A stretch of 64,000 nucleotides of DNA, taken from NCBI RefSeq assembly GCF_014636095.1, contig NZ_BMDV01000001.1, positions 374,610 to 438,609 of the forward strand, written 5' to 3'. Below are positions 18,647 through 27,316 of this stretch, piece after piece. A model generated the notes under the pieces. It searched no databases. It was not told where the DNA came from and was given only the letters and a program-made list of their open reading frames with translations. Within the stretch, counting starts at the first letter, position 1. Every line of letters starts with the position of its first letter. The position numbers were made by a program, and so were the translations under genes. Source of the DNA: Acinetobacter modestus (GTDB lineage: Bacteria > Pseudomonadota > Gammaproteobacteria > Pseudomonadales > Moraxellaceae).

Positions 18647-19330
18647 TTATTTCCCACACGCTTTATTGGCAGGTAGGGCTATATCAATCTTTTTAGGATA
18701 TGGAAGATCAAGATTTTTCATAATTTCTACAAAATCTTGTTTGCTACGTCCATGACCTAAACGAGAGTTCGATTCACGCTCATGCCCTACAGTTGAAGAC
18801 AAACGACCTTTATAATCATGTCCCGGGTAAACGATCGTGTCGTCAGGTAAAGTGAATATCTGTTGGTGGATACTGTCGTATAAGGTTTCAGCATTTCCTT
18901 CTTGGAAATCAGTACGACCACAACCATCTATCAGTAATGCATCGCCTGTAAACACCATATTGTCAATGACATAGCTTGTGCAGGCATTAGTATGTCCAGG
19001 GGTATAACGTGCTTCTATTAAGAATTCACCAACACGTATCGCACTGCGGTCAGTGATAAAAATATCGCCGCAATCTACACCCGAATTACGATGTAAAACT
19101 GTTTTACAGCCAAAACGTGCTCTGAGTAAATTTGCAGCCGTAACGTGATCTGCATGAACATGCGTATCTAAGCTGTAAACTAACTTGAGATTCAACTGAT
19201 TCAACATTTGTTCATAACTTTCTATTTCAGAAGCAACTGGATCAATCAGCACCGCTTCACGTGTTTGTTCAGATGCAACCAAATAAGTATAAGTTGAACT
19301 TTCTTTTTCAAAAAATTGATGGAATATCAT
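18647..19330 (-). CDS. ETHE1/Blh-type persulfide dioxygenase
   Basis: Metallo-beta-lactamase-fold enzyme of 227 aa that oxidises glutathione persulfide to sulfite. The metal motif THVHADH is at residues 56-62, and GHTNACTSYV, FTGDALLIDGCGRTDFQ and YPGHDYKGRLSSTVGHE follow. These are specific for the ETHE1/PDO branch rather than hydrolytic glyoxalase II. It is the first gene of the minus-strand sulfide operon, 39 bp downstream of a sigma-54 promoter, and is divergent from a sigma-54 activator gene. Together with the SQR fusion and TauE it forms a sulfide detoxification path. Confidence 0.92.
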   Translation of the reverse strand: MIFHQFFEKESSTYTYLVASEQTREAVLIDPVASEIESYEQMLNQLNLKLVYSLDTHVHADHVTAANLLRARFGCKTVLHRNSGVDCGDIFITDRSAIRVGEFLIEARYTPGHTNACTSYVIDNMVFTGDALLIDGCGRTDFQEGNAETLYDSIHQQIFTLPDDTIVYPGHDYKGRLSSTVGHERESNSRLGHGRSKQDFVEIMKNLDLPYPKKIDIALPANKACGK

Positions 19331-19368
19331 TTCAATTTGTCTCGATATGCTTGGTTATATTCTTATTT

Positions 19369-19385
19369 TGCAAACTAAGTGCCAA
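19369..19385 (-). promoter_or_regulatory. Sigma-54 promoter (-24/-12) of the sulfide operon
   Basis: On the minus strand the sequence reads TTGGCACTTAGTTTGCA, an exact fit to TGGCAC-N5-TTGCA. It lies about 39 bp upstream of the persulfide dioxygenase start and faces away from the divergent sigma-54 activator gene. AT-rich DNA between this site and the repeats at 19482-19520 would suit IHF bending. Confidence 0.92.
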
Positions 19386-19481
19386 CTTTATGCAATATAA
19401 ATTATATTCAAATAAAACAATATATTAATTAATAATATTTAATTTTAAACAAAATCACCATTTCATTAATGTTGCATAATA

Positions 19482-19520
19482 TGTTTCAATTGTTTCAAAT
19501 GAAAAACATACGATGAAACA
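19482..19520. promoter_or_regulatory. Probable upstream activator site: TGTTTCA repeats
   Basis: TGTTTCA occurs at 19482-19488 and 19491-19497, and the inverted form TGAAACA at 19514-19520, with an imperfect inverted copy between. The site is about 100 bp upstream of the sigma-54 promoter, the normal distance for an enhancer. It also overlaps the leader of the activator gene, suggesting autoregulation. Confidence 0.65.
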
Positions 19521-19522
19521 GC

Positions 19523-20821
19523 ATGCGCCAAGCGATTGATTTTTATACTCAAGCTGATTTAGAGAGCTTTTTGTTTAAATTGCAAACCCTAATGTTAGAC
19601 AGTTCCCTTCTTATCTTAGATCAATCTAAGCAGCGCTTTGTGTATGAATTGAACGATAAAAAAATCAATAATTCGTTATTTCAAACTTTAAAAAAAACAA
19701 TACAACATCATGAGCTTGAAATCGGACGACATATGATTAGTGATGCAGCTCAATCCATTGAGCTGTTTTGCCATCGTCACCCTATTAGAATTATCGATCA
19801 GCACTTTGAGGGAACCTTATATTTATTACAATCCACTCAAGTTATACAGAAAATAAAACTAGATCAAAACATCACAACTTTAGAGCAGACTTTTCATAGC
19901 CATTCGCCAGAAATGCAACGCATGTTTTCCATTATTCAACGTGTTGCAGTTACAGAGTTTCCAGTTCTAGTTCGCGGTGAATCTGGTAGTGGAAAAGAAC
20001 TCGTTGCACAGGCTATCCATGATCATAGTCAGCGGAAAAATAACGTATTTATTGCCATTAACTGTGCAGCTTTAAATGCCAATATTCTGGAAAGTGAATT
20101 ATTTGGTCATGTAAAGGGTGCGTTTACAGGGGCGATTCGAGAACATAAAGGCGTATTTGAACGTGCTGCTGGCGGAACACTTTTTTTAGATGAAATCGCT
20201 GAAATTCCATTAGAACTTCAAGCAAAATTATTAAGAGTTCTTGAGACTGGTGAATTTACACCTTTAGGTGGAGAAAAATCGATTAGAGCGAACGTTCGTA
20301 TTATCACTGCAACTCATCGAGCGTTACGAGAAGAAGCTCGTCTGGGACGCTTTCGTCAAGATTTATTGTATCGACTGCGTGTGATTCCAATTTTTGTTCC
20401 ACCACTGCGTGATCGTAAGCAAGATATTCCATATATTGCAGATTATATTTTAGCTGAACAACAAAATGTTTTTGGTACATCAACTAAATTATCTAATTCA
20501 GCATTACAAACTTTAATGCAATATGATTGGCCCGGAAATGTCCGTGAATTAAAAAATACACTCCTTTACGCACTGACCATGGCAAACGAGAAGTCTGAAA
20601 TAGATGTTTGCGATTTACCCGATGAAATTATTGATAAGCAACATATTCCGCCTTCAAACTTAATCATTGAAGATGAACCATTGCTGATCTCGGATAAAAT
20701 CAATAAAGAAACGATACGGAAAGCATTAATTCAATACAAAAATGATCTTTCACTTGCAGCAAAAGCACTGAATATTAGTCGAACCACACTTTGGCGCTAT
20801 CGTAAAAAATTTAATTTATAA
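19523..20821 (+). CDS. Sigma-54-dependent activator, FisR-like
   Basis: Enhancer-binding protein of 432 aa. The N-terminal regulatory domain (1-120) is followed by an AAA+ module with Walker A GESGSGKE (152-159), the sigma-54 contact loop GAFTGA (199-204), Walker B LFLDE (220-224) and the arginine-finger region RQDLLYRLRV. A Fis-type helix-turn-helix is at the C-terminus (LAAKALNISRTTLWRYRKK). Divergence from the persulfide dioxygenase gene and the sigma-54 promoter there make it the likely sulfide/persulfide sensor. The N-terminal domain has only one cysteine (C83), whereas the FisR sensing mechanism I recall uses several. Confidence 0.88.
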   Translation: MRQAIDFYTQADLESFLFKLQTLMLDSSLLILDQSKQRFVYELNDKKINNSLFQTLKKTIQHHELEIGRHMISDAAQSIELFCHRHPIRIIDQHFEGTLYLLQSTQVIQKIKLDQNITTLEQTFHSHSPEMQRMFSIIQRVAVTEFPVLVRGESGSGKELVAQAIHDHSQRKNNVFIAINCAALNANILESELFGHVKGAFTGAIREHKGVFERAAGGTLFLDEIAEIPLELQAKLLRVLETGEFTPLGGEKSIRANVRIITATHRALREEARLGRFRQDLLYRLRVIPIFVPPLRDRKQDIPYIADYILAEQQNVFGTSTKLSNSALQTLMQYDWPGNVRELKNTLLYALTMANEKSEIDVCDLPDEIIDKQHIPPSNLIIEDEPLLISDKINKETIRKALIQYKNDLSLAAKALNISRTTLWRYRKKFNL

Positions 20822-20827
20822 AAAATA

Positions 20828-20858
20828 AAAAAGCGAGACTTGGATATCTCGCTTTTTT
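20828..20858. terminator. Bidirectional terminator between the FisR-like gene and acyl-CoA dehydrogenase
   Basis: Perfect 11-bp stem AAAAAGCGAGA / TCTCGCTTTTT with an 8-nt loop, flanked by A and T runs on the two sides. It can end both convergent transcripts. Confidence 0.92.
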
Positions 20859-20872
20859 ATTGACCACCTTAT

Positions 20873-23338
20873 CTAACCTTTCAAATGAGGATTTTCAAGA
20901 GGCAAGTCATTTTCTAAATGCTGATCAAATATATCAGTCAGCATACTGTCGTAGCGTTTAGCGTTATATTTTAAAAGCTGTTCCGCTTCATTTGCAGTAA
21001 TAAAACCCACTGCAACTGCATCTGTAATATGTTCCTCAAAAGTCAGTCCTTTAAACTGATCTTTCGATTCAGCTTTTTTAAACTTATCCCAAAGCGGCTG
21101 CAATGTTAGCAACATTTGGAAGGTTGATTCCATGCGCCCCATCACATCTGTTTCATCGGTTGTGTAATAAACATGTTTTTTCAATTCCGCTCTAAAAGAA
21201 TTTTCTTTTAGCAGTAATTGAGCAACTTGTTGTTTAAGTTCATCCGATGGCTTTGTAACTGGTCGACCAAATGGGAAACTGATTAATTTCACCAATGTTG
21301 CAGCAATTTTGACAGGGAAATTTTCATAGAATCCAAAGAATGCTTCCTGAGCATTATAGAGAGCCTTATTTAATGCTAATTCTGCATGTTTTTGATCCGA
21401 CTCAGTTCTTTGTCCATGCTCATAATAATTAAGAACCGCTGTTGCAATAAATAAATGTGCATGAATATCCGCTAAACGACCTGAAAGCATTTCCTTACGT
21501 TTTAAATCTCCAGCCAATATTCCCAATGCCATATCGGCCGTCAAAGCAAAATCAGCACTCATCCGATTGATGATTGCATAATATGGTTTTGAGAAATCAT
21601 CAGCTGCTGAAGAGCCCTCTTTACTGCCCCCTGTGAGACCAAATGCAAGCGCTTTAGCAGCACGATTAAAAGTATAAGCAAGATGTTTAAATAACAAGGT
21701 ATTGAACTGTTTTAGAGCACTCGCTTTATCGTCTGATTGCAATAATTGCAGTTCTTCAAATAAATACGGATGGCATCTCATGGAACCTTGACCGAAAATC
21801 ATTAAAGAACGCGTAAGAATATTTGCCCCTTCTACCGTAATTGCAACAGGTATGGATTGATAAGTTAAAGCCAGAAAATTACGTGGCCCTAGCTGAATCG
21901 CACGCCCACCAACGACATCCATACCATGATTAATCACTTTTCTCATGGTTTCAGTCGCATAGTATTTTGCCATAGCTGTCATGACGGCTGGAGTCCCACC
22001 CTGATTCAAACCACAAGTCACCATATATCTAAATGACTCAAGCATATAGGCATCACTGGCAATATCACTGGTTGCCTCTTGCACACCTTCAAAATGCCCA
22101 ACTGACACTTTAAACTGTTGTCGAACGCTAGCAAATGCACCCACTAAAAGGTAACTCATCTCACCCGCAGCGGTCGCCAATGCTGGTAAAGAAATACCAC
22201 GACCAACGCCTAGACATTCCATCAACATGCGCCAACCTTTCCCTGCATTTTGTTGACCGCCAATAATCCAGTCGATTGGAATGAAAATGTCTGTTCCTTC
22301 CACAGTTCCATTCATAAATGGCGCACCAGGATTATGGCGTGCACCTATTTTTATCCCTTCATGACTTGCAGGTATTAATGCACAGGTAATGCCATATTCA
22401 CTTTTACTTTTATCACCTAATAGACCATCTGGATCGTACAACTTAAACGCCAAACCAATTACCGTTGCAATCGGTGCAAGCGTAATCCATCGTTTAGAAA
22501 AATTCATTTTTAGACCAAGAACTTCTTGTCCTTGATAAGCCCCATAACAGACTATACCTGTATCTGGAATCGCTCCCGCATCAGAACCAGCTTCTGGACT
22601 GGTTAGGCCAAAGCAAGGAATTTCTGTACCATTCGCTAAGCCGGGTAAATAACGTTGTTTCTGTGCAGTTGTACCGTAATGTAATAATAGTTCACCGGGA
22701 CCAAGCGAGTTTGGCACCATACAACTCACTGCCGCAGTCAATGAACGCGATGCTATCTTGCTCATAATGCGGCTTTGAGCAAATGCTGAAAATTCTTTTC
22801 CCCCAAATGATTTTGGAATGATTAGTCCTAAAAAACCTTTATCTTTAATAAACTGCCAAACTTCAGGAGGTAAATTTTTATCTTTGTGGTGAATTTTCCA
22901 TTCATCAAGCATGGCGCAAAGTTGTTGAACTTCATTGTCTATAAAAGATTGTTCTTCTACAGAAAGTTTTGGATAAGGATATTGATCGAACTTTTGCCAA
23001 TCAGGCGCTCCCATAAATAATTCTTTTTCCCACCAACTTGTACCTGCTTCCAAAGCCTCTCTTTCTGTAATACTCATGCTAGGCATTGCTTTGGAAAGAA
23101 TATTAAATGCAGGTTTAGCAATTAAAGCTTCACGTAATGGTGCAACAAGTAAAATAATACTCATTAAAATGATGGGAATACCAACCACAAAACTCCACGG
23201 TGTAATAAAAATCGCGCAGAGAATGGCAGTGGCGATAGCAACAATACTACCAATTGTTCGATTGAGTTCGAAATAAAATATAGCCCACAACACAACAAAC
23301 TGAATCAACAAGCTAAGCAATATCAATACGAGAGTCAT
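20873..23338 (-). CDS. fadE: FadE-type long-chain acyl-CoA dehydrogenase
   Basis: First enzyme of fatty acid beta-oxidation, of the long proteobacterial FadE type (821 aa). There are two to three hydrophobic segments in the first 75 residues. The acyl-CoA dehydrogenase core follows, with PCFGLTSPEAGSDAGAIPDTG, WITLAPIA, GVGRGISLPALATA and GMDVVGGRAIQLGPRNFL. The C-terminal DUF1974-like part covers about residues 530-810. The ATG has AAGGAGT upstream. It is monocistronic between a terminator and a 370-bp gap. Acinetobacter often carries more than one such gene, so this may be one of several. Confidence 0.9.
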   Translation of the reverse strand: MTLVLILLSLLIQFVVLWAIFYFELNRTIGSIVAIATAILCAIFITPWSFVVGIPIILMSIILLVAPLREALIAKPAFNILSKAMPSMSITEREALEAGTSWWEKELFMGAPDWQKFDQYPYPKLSVEEQSFIDNEVQQLCAMLDEWKIHHKDKNLPPEVWQFIKDKGFLGLIIPKSFGGKEFSAFAQSRIMSKIASRSLTAAVSCMVPNSLGPGELLLHYGTTAQKQRYLPGLANGTEIPCFGLTSPEAGSDAGAIPDTGIVCYGAYQGQEVLGLKMNFSKRWITLAPIATVIGLAFKLYDPDGLLGDKSKSEYGITCALIPASHEGIKIGARHNPGAPFMNGTVEGTDIFIPIDWIIGGQQNAGKGWRMLMECLGVGRGISLPALATAAGEMSYLLVGAFASVRQQFKVSVGHFEGVQEATSDIASDAYMLESFRYMVTCGLNQGGTPAVMTAMAKYYATETMRKVINHGMDVVGGRAIQLGPRNFLALTYQSIPVAITVEGANILTRSLMIFGQGSMRCHPYLFEELQLLQSDDKASALKQFNTLLFKHLAYTFNRAAKALAFGLTGGSKEGSSAADDFSKPYYAIINRMSADFALTADMALGILAGDLKRKEMLSGRLADIHAHLFIATAVLNYYEHGQRTESDQKHAELALNKALYNAQEAFFGFYENFPVKIAATLVKLISFPFGRPVTKPSDELKQQVAQLLLKENSFRAELKKHVYYTTDETDVMGRMESTFQMLLTLQPLWDKFKKAESKDQFKGLTFEEHITDAVAVGFITANEAEQLLKYNAKRYDSMLTDIFDQHLENDLPLENPHLKG

Positions 23339-23710
23339 AGTTACTCCTTTGCCTTCAACTTGAACTGAGAAAAATGATTTATTTGAATTACTTCATGTTT
23401 GAACTTAGATGGAAATAAGTGAAAAAAGCGTGAATTTTTATTCTACAGATCGGATTGATATTTTTTAAATTCGCTACCAAACATTACACAACCGCATCAA
23501 GATAAAACCTTTATTATTTTTATAAGTGACTCATCAATAAAATTTTTTAATTATGACTCAAAAAAAATCCACCACATGAAATATCAAAATATTGATAAGA
23601 ATAAGAAGAATTATTTTTAATCCTTCTTAATAAAAATATAACAATCAATTAAATAATATAGTTTTATCTACCTATTTAGTCAGTTTAAATTCATGTTTAT
23701 TTTCGAATCA
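23339..23710. other. Gap between acyl-CoA dehydrogenase and catM, no gene seen
   Basis: AT-rich, with stops in all frames. It should contain the promoter of the acyl-CoA dehydrogenase gene at its left end and the end of the catM transcript at its right. I see no clear hairpin or repeat. Confidence 0.6.
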
Positions 23711-24643
23711 TTATCTCTCTTGAGCCCATTCAAATACAGAGCGTTCGTATGCTATTCCTTCTAAATCATAAACCTGATAAATAGAATCAAACAGCGATTG
23801 TAAATCTGCACTATTATCCATTGCTCTAGCAGTAATAAAAATAGGAGTCACCGCGCCACTATCCAAAATAGGAATATACAATAAATGTGGAAAACGAATC
23901 GTATCTGCACTCGCTGGAATAATACAAATTCCTTCTCCGGCTGCAACCAAACCTAATGCGAGTTGGATTTCACGTAATTCACGAATATGTTTTGGCACTA
24001 AACTGTGCTCCGCAAAAATATTCATAAGCTGGGTAGAAAAATTTGGTTTTGGGGTATTTGGATAAACAAAAAGTTTTTCATCAACTAAATCTGCTAAATG
24101 AACGCCCTCTACTCTTTGAGCCAAAGGATGGCTTGAATGAGCAGCGACCACCAAATTTTCTTTGCGTAATAAAACACGTTTCACCGCAGGGTCACTAATT
24201 CTTAATCGACCAAATCCAACATCTATCCGTCCTTCCTTTAACGCTTGGATTTGTTCAGTGGTACTCAATTCTACTAATTGAATATTTAAGTGCGGATGTT
24301 GTTGGCGATAGAGATAAATAATTCTTGGTAATAAGCCAAATAGTAATGAACCGACAAAACCTATCGTTAAAGTTCTTTCGATTAGACCAATTCTTTTGGT
24401 CATACTTTTGACTTCTTCCGCATTAGACAAAAGTTTAAGTGCATGCTGATAAAGAAATTGTCCTGCGGTTGTGGTTTGTAGTGGTCGACTTCCTCTCTCA
24501 AAAAGTTGCACACCTAATTCATTTTCAAGGTTTTGGATTTGCCTACTCAATGGTGGTTGAGCAATGAAAAGCCTTTCTGCTGCTTTGGTGAAACTTTGTT
24601 CTTCTACCACTGCGACAAAATATCGTAGATATCTGAGTTCCAT
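23711..24643 (-). CDS. catM: LysR-type regulator CatM (CatM/BenM family)
   Basis: Muconate-responsive activator of catechol genes, 310 aa. The N-terminal winged helix has SFTKAAERLFIAQPPLSRQI at about residues 17-36. The effector domain includes GFVGSLLFGLLPRIIYLYRQ, EGRIDVGFGRL and REIQLALGLVAAGEGI, all close to the CatM and BenM sequences I remember from A. baylyi. It is divergent from catB, the position of CatM. No separate BenM gene lies next to benA in this window, so this protein may have to serve the whole cat-ben run and may also respond to benzoate as BenM does. Confidence 0.9.
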   Translation of the reverse strand: MELRYLRYFVAVVEEQSFTKAAERLFIAQPPLSRQIQNLENELGVQLFERGSRPLQTTTAGQFLYQHALKLLSNAEEVKSMTKRIGLIERTLTIGFVGSLLFGLLPRIIYLYRQQHPHLNIQLVELSTTEQIQALKEGRIDVGFGRLRISDPAVKRVLLRKENLVVAAHSSHPLAQRVEGVHLADLVDEKLFVYPNTPKPNFSTQLMNIFAEHSLVPKHIRELREIQLALGLVAAGEGICIIPASADTIRFPHLLYIPILDSGAVTPIFITARAMDNSADLQSLFDSIYQVYDLEGIAYERSVFEWAQER

Positions 24644-24654
24644 TCTTCATCTCC

Positions 24655-24669
24655 ATACCTAATAGGTAT
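24655..24669. promoter_or_regulatory. CatM/BenM operator site 1
   Basis: ATACCTAATAGGTAT is a perfect ATAC-N7-GTAT match to the site known for CatM and BenM. It is 12 bp upstream of catM in the catM-catB gap, the expected place for the high-affinity autoregulatory site. Confidence 0.93.
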
Positions 24670-24706
24670 AAAAAAATACATATTCAGTCTTAGACACAGT
24701 TTAATC

Positions 24707-24721
24707 ATTCTTTTAAGGTAT
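24707..24721. promoter_or_regulatory. Probable CatM operator site 2
   Basis: ATTC-N7-GTAT, one mismatch from the ATAC-N7-GTAT consensus. It lies 52 bp downstream of site 1 and near the catB promoter. A weaker second site that is occupied on muconate binding is the known logic of CatM-type promoters. Confidence 0.65.
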
Positions 24722-24754
24722 AGGAAGAACATAAAGAACCAGTGATGGTGTGAA

Positions 24755-25870
24755 ATGTATAAATCTGTCGAAACCATATTAGTTGATATTCCAACCATTC
24801 GTCCACACAAGCTTTCAGTGACTACGATGCAGACTCAAACTTTAGTTTTGGTCAAAGTAACAGCAGAAAATGGTGTGGTTGGTTGGGGTGAAGCCACCAC
24901 AATTGGTGGGCTTAACTATGGTGAAGAAAGTCCTGAAAGTGTAAAAGCAAATATCGATACTTACTTTGCACCCTTATTACTTTCGATCAAAAAATCGTTG
25001 AATGTGGCACAAACTTTAACGTTAATTCGCAAAAGTATTAATGGCAATCGATTTGCAAAATGCGCCATTCAAACAGCACTCCTCGATATTCAAGCAAAAA
25101 AATTGAACCTTCCTTTGAGTGAGGTTTTAGGTGGTCGTTTGCGTGATCGCTTGCCTGTACTTTGGACTTTAGCTTCTGGCGATACAGATAAAGATATTGC
25201 TGAAGCAAAGAAAATGATTGAGCTAAAACGCCACAATATTTTCAAGTTAAAAATCGGTTCAAATGCACTTCAACATGATGTTGATCATGTGATTGCCATT
25301 AAAAAGGCTTTAGGTACAGACATTAGTATTCGTGTCGATGTAAATCGTGCATGGTCAGAATTGGAATGTATTCAAGGGATTCAACAGTTACAAGATGGTG
25401 GCATTGATTTAATTGAACAACCTTGTGCAATTGAACAAACCAACGTTCTTGGACGTTTAACCCAACGATTTGATGTCGCCATTATGGCTGATGAAGCATT
25501 AACAGGTCCTGACAGTGCTTATCGCTTAGCACAACAACATGCGGCTGATGTGTTCGCCGTAAAAGTTGAACAGTCCGGCGGTCTAATTGAAGCGTGTGAA
25601 GTGGCAAAAATTGCAAAACTTGCAGGGATTGATCTTTATGGGGGCACGATGCTTGAAGGTCCGATTGGAACCATTGCCTCAGCACATGCGTTTAGCACCT
25701 TTGACAGCCTTGCGTTTGGAACAGAATTGTTTGGGCCATTGTTACTCACTGAAGATATCTTAAAAACACCTTTGCAATATGAAAATTTTGAATTGGTTGT
25801 ACCCCAAGCAGCTGGCTTAGGTATTGAGATTGATGAAGACAAAATTGAGCAATTACGACGCAAAGCATAA
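24755..25870 (+). CDS. catB: Muconate cycloisomerase CatB
   Basis: Converts cis,cis-muconate to muconolactone. It is an enolase-superfamily protein of 371 aa, normal for CatB. The N-terminal capping domain has VGWGEATTIGGLNYGEES. The barrel has the KLKIGS lysine motif around residues 163-168, the acidic ligands in RVDVNRAW, IEQP and MADEALTGP, and the second-lysine region AVKVEQSGG. It is divergent from catM with CatM sites between, and is the first gene of the long cat-ben transcript. catC follows after 10 bp. Confidence 0.96.
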   Translation: MYKSVETILVDIPTIRPHKLSVTTMQTQTLVLVKVTAENGVVGWGEATTIGGLNYGEESPESVKANIDTYFAPLLLSIKKSLNVAQTLTLIRKSINGNRFAKCAIQTALLDIQAKKLNLPLSEVLGGRLRDRLPVLWTLASGDTDKDIAEAKKMIELKRHNIFKLKIGSNALQHDVDHVIAIKKALGTDISIRVDVNRAWSELECIQGIQQLQDGGIDLIEQPCAIEQTNVLGRLTQRFDVAIMADEALTGPDSAYRLAQQHAADVFAVKVEQSGGLIEACEVAKIAKLAGIDLYGGTMLEGPIGTIASAHAFSTFDSLAFGTELFGPLLLTEDILKTPLQYENFELVVPQAAGLGIEIDEDKIEQLRRKA

Positions 25871-25880
25871 GGAGAAAAGC

Positions 25881-26171
25881 ATGCTATTTCAGGTTCGCAT
25901 GGATGTGCATATTCCACTCGATATGCCAATTGAACAAGCCAATCAAATTAAAGCTGTAGAAAAAGCGTATTCGCAAGATTTACAGCGTCAAGGCAAGTGG
26001 CGTCATATTTGGCGTATCACAGGTCAGTATTCAAACATCAGTATTTTTGATGTTGAAAGCAACGAAGAGCTGCACAACATTTTACAGGGCTTACCCTTGT
26101 ATCCCTACATGAATATTGAAGTGATGGCGTTGAATCGTCACCCATCATCGATTCGGGAAGATGATCATTAA
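25881..26171 (+). CDS. catC: Muconolactone delta-isomerase CatC
   Basis: Small decameric enzyme of 96 aa that turns muconolactone into beta-ketoadipate enol-lactone. The sequence MLFQVRMDVHIPLD at the start and YPYMNIEVMALNRHPSSIR at the end is typical. I use the ATG at 25881, with AAGGAGA directly upstream; the open frame from 25824 lies inside catB. It stands between catB and catA in one direction. Confidence 0.96.
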   Translation: MLFQVRMDVHIPLDMPIEQANQIKAVEKAYSQDLQRQGKWRHIWRITGQYSNISIFDVESNEELHNILQGLPLYPYMNIEVMALNRHPSSIREDDH

Positions 26172-26316
26172 CGTATATGAATCTAATTGCTCTGAGGTTC
26201 CCAACACCCTCTCAGCGCTAGGCTAAAACAAGGAATGTAGCAAGGCAAAACCGCAATAAATAATTTGGTGATTCCCCCCGCTACTAACGCTATAAGCATA
26301 CTCAAGGAGAAATAGT

Positions 26317-27237
26317 ATGAACCGTCAGGAAATCGATACGCTAGTTAAACAAATGAATGTTGATACTGCAACTACTGAAGTTGATCAACGCGTTCAAACG
26401 ATTGTGGTTCGTTTATTAGGTGATTTATTTCAAGCGATTGAAGATTTAGATATCCAACCATCGGAAGTATGGAAAGGTCTTGAATATTTTACAGATGCAG
26501 GTCAAGCCAATGAATTAGGCTTACTCGCAGCAGGTTTGGGTTTAGAACATTATTTAGATTTACGTGCTGATGAGGCTGATGCTAAAGCAGGTATTTCAGG
26601 CGGTACACCTCGTACGATTGAAGGTCCACTTTATGTTGCAGGTGCACCTGAATCTGTTGGTTTTGCACGTATGGACGATGGCTCTGAATCAGACAAAATC
26701 GACACATTAATTATTGAAGGTACAGTAACAGATACTGATGGTAATGTGATTGAAGGTGCTAAGGTTGAAGTTTGGCATGCGAATAGTTTAGGCAACTACT
26801 CTTTCTTCGATAAGTCTCAATCCGATTTTAATTTACGTCGTACTATTTTGGCTGATGCTGAGGGCAAATACGTAGCGCTTACCACGATGCCTGTAGGTTA
26901 TGGCTGTCCACCAGAAGGCACAACCCAATTTGTACTCAACAAATTAGGTCGTCATGGCAACCGCCCTTCTCATGTTCATTATTTTGTTTCTGCACCAGGT
27001 TTCCGTAAATTAACAACTCAATTCAATATTGAGGGTGATCAGTATTTATGGGATGACTTTGCTTTTGCGACACGTGATGGCTTAGTGGCAACCGCGATTG
27101 ACGTATCTGATCAAGCTGAAATTCAAGATCGTGGTCTGGATAAACCTTTTAAACATATCACGTTCAATATCGAACTCGTGAAAGACGCTGCCACAACCCC
27201 TTCAACAGAAGTAGATCGTCGTCGCGCTAGCGCATAA
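26317..27237 (+). CDS. catA: Catechol 1,2-dioxygenase CatA
   Basis: Intradiol ring-cleaving dioxygenase making cis,cis-muconate from catechol, 306 aa. The Fe(III) ligands are visible as Y161 (LGNYSFFD), Y195 (PVGYGCPPEG), H219 and H221 (RPSHVHYF). The N-terminal helical linker domain (residues 1-100) holds the dimer interface. A ribosome binding site AAGGAGA precedes the ATG. It lies 145 bp after catC on the same strand and 79 bp before benA. In A. baylyi, as I recall, catA is not between catC and benA, so the order here is different. Confidence 0.97.
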   Translation: MNRQEIDTLVKQMNVDTATTEVDQRVQTIVVRLLGDLFQAIEDLDIQPSEVWKGLEYFTDAGQANELGLLAAGLGLEHYLDLRADEADAKAGISGGTPRTIEGPLYVAGAPESVGFARMDDGSESDKIDTLIIEGTVTDTDGNVIEGAKVEVWHANSLGNYSFFDKSQSDFNLRRTILADAEGKYVALTTMPVGYGCPPEGTTQFVLNKLGRHGNRPSHVHYFVSAPGFRKLTTQFNIEGDQYLWDDFAFATRDGLVATAIDVSDQAEIQDRGLDKPFKHITFNIELVKDAATTPSTEVDRRRASA

Positions 27238-27306
27238 CTCAGCTTAATAGGAACTGAGTTAGCAATAGAAACTTGTTAGCTCAGGACTTCCTTGCTTGGA
27301 AAGTCG
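27236..27306 (+). other. RNA hairpins between catA and benA
   Basis: AACTCAG at 27236-27242 pairs with CTGAGTT at 27254-27260, spanning the catA stop. A second hairpin GACTTCC/GGAAAGTC lies at 27285-27306 just ahead of the benA ribosome binding site. Neither has a T run, so RNA processing or message stability is more likely than termination. Confidence 0.5.
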
Positions 27307-27316
27307 GAGAACGGAC

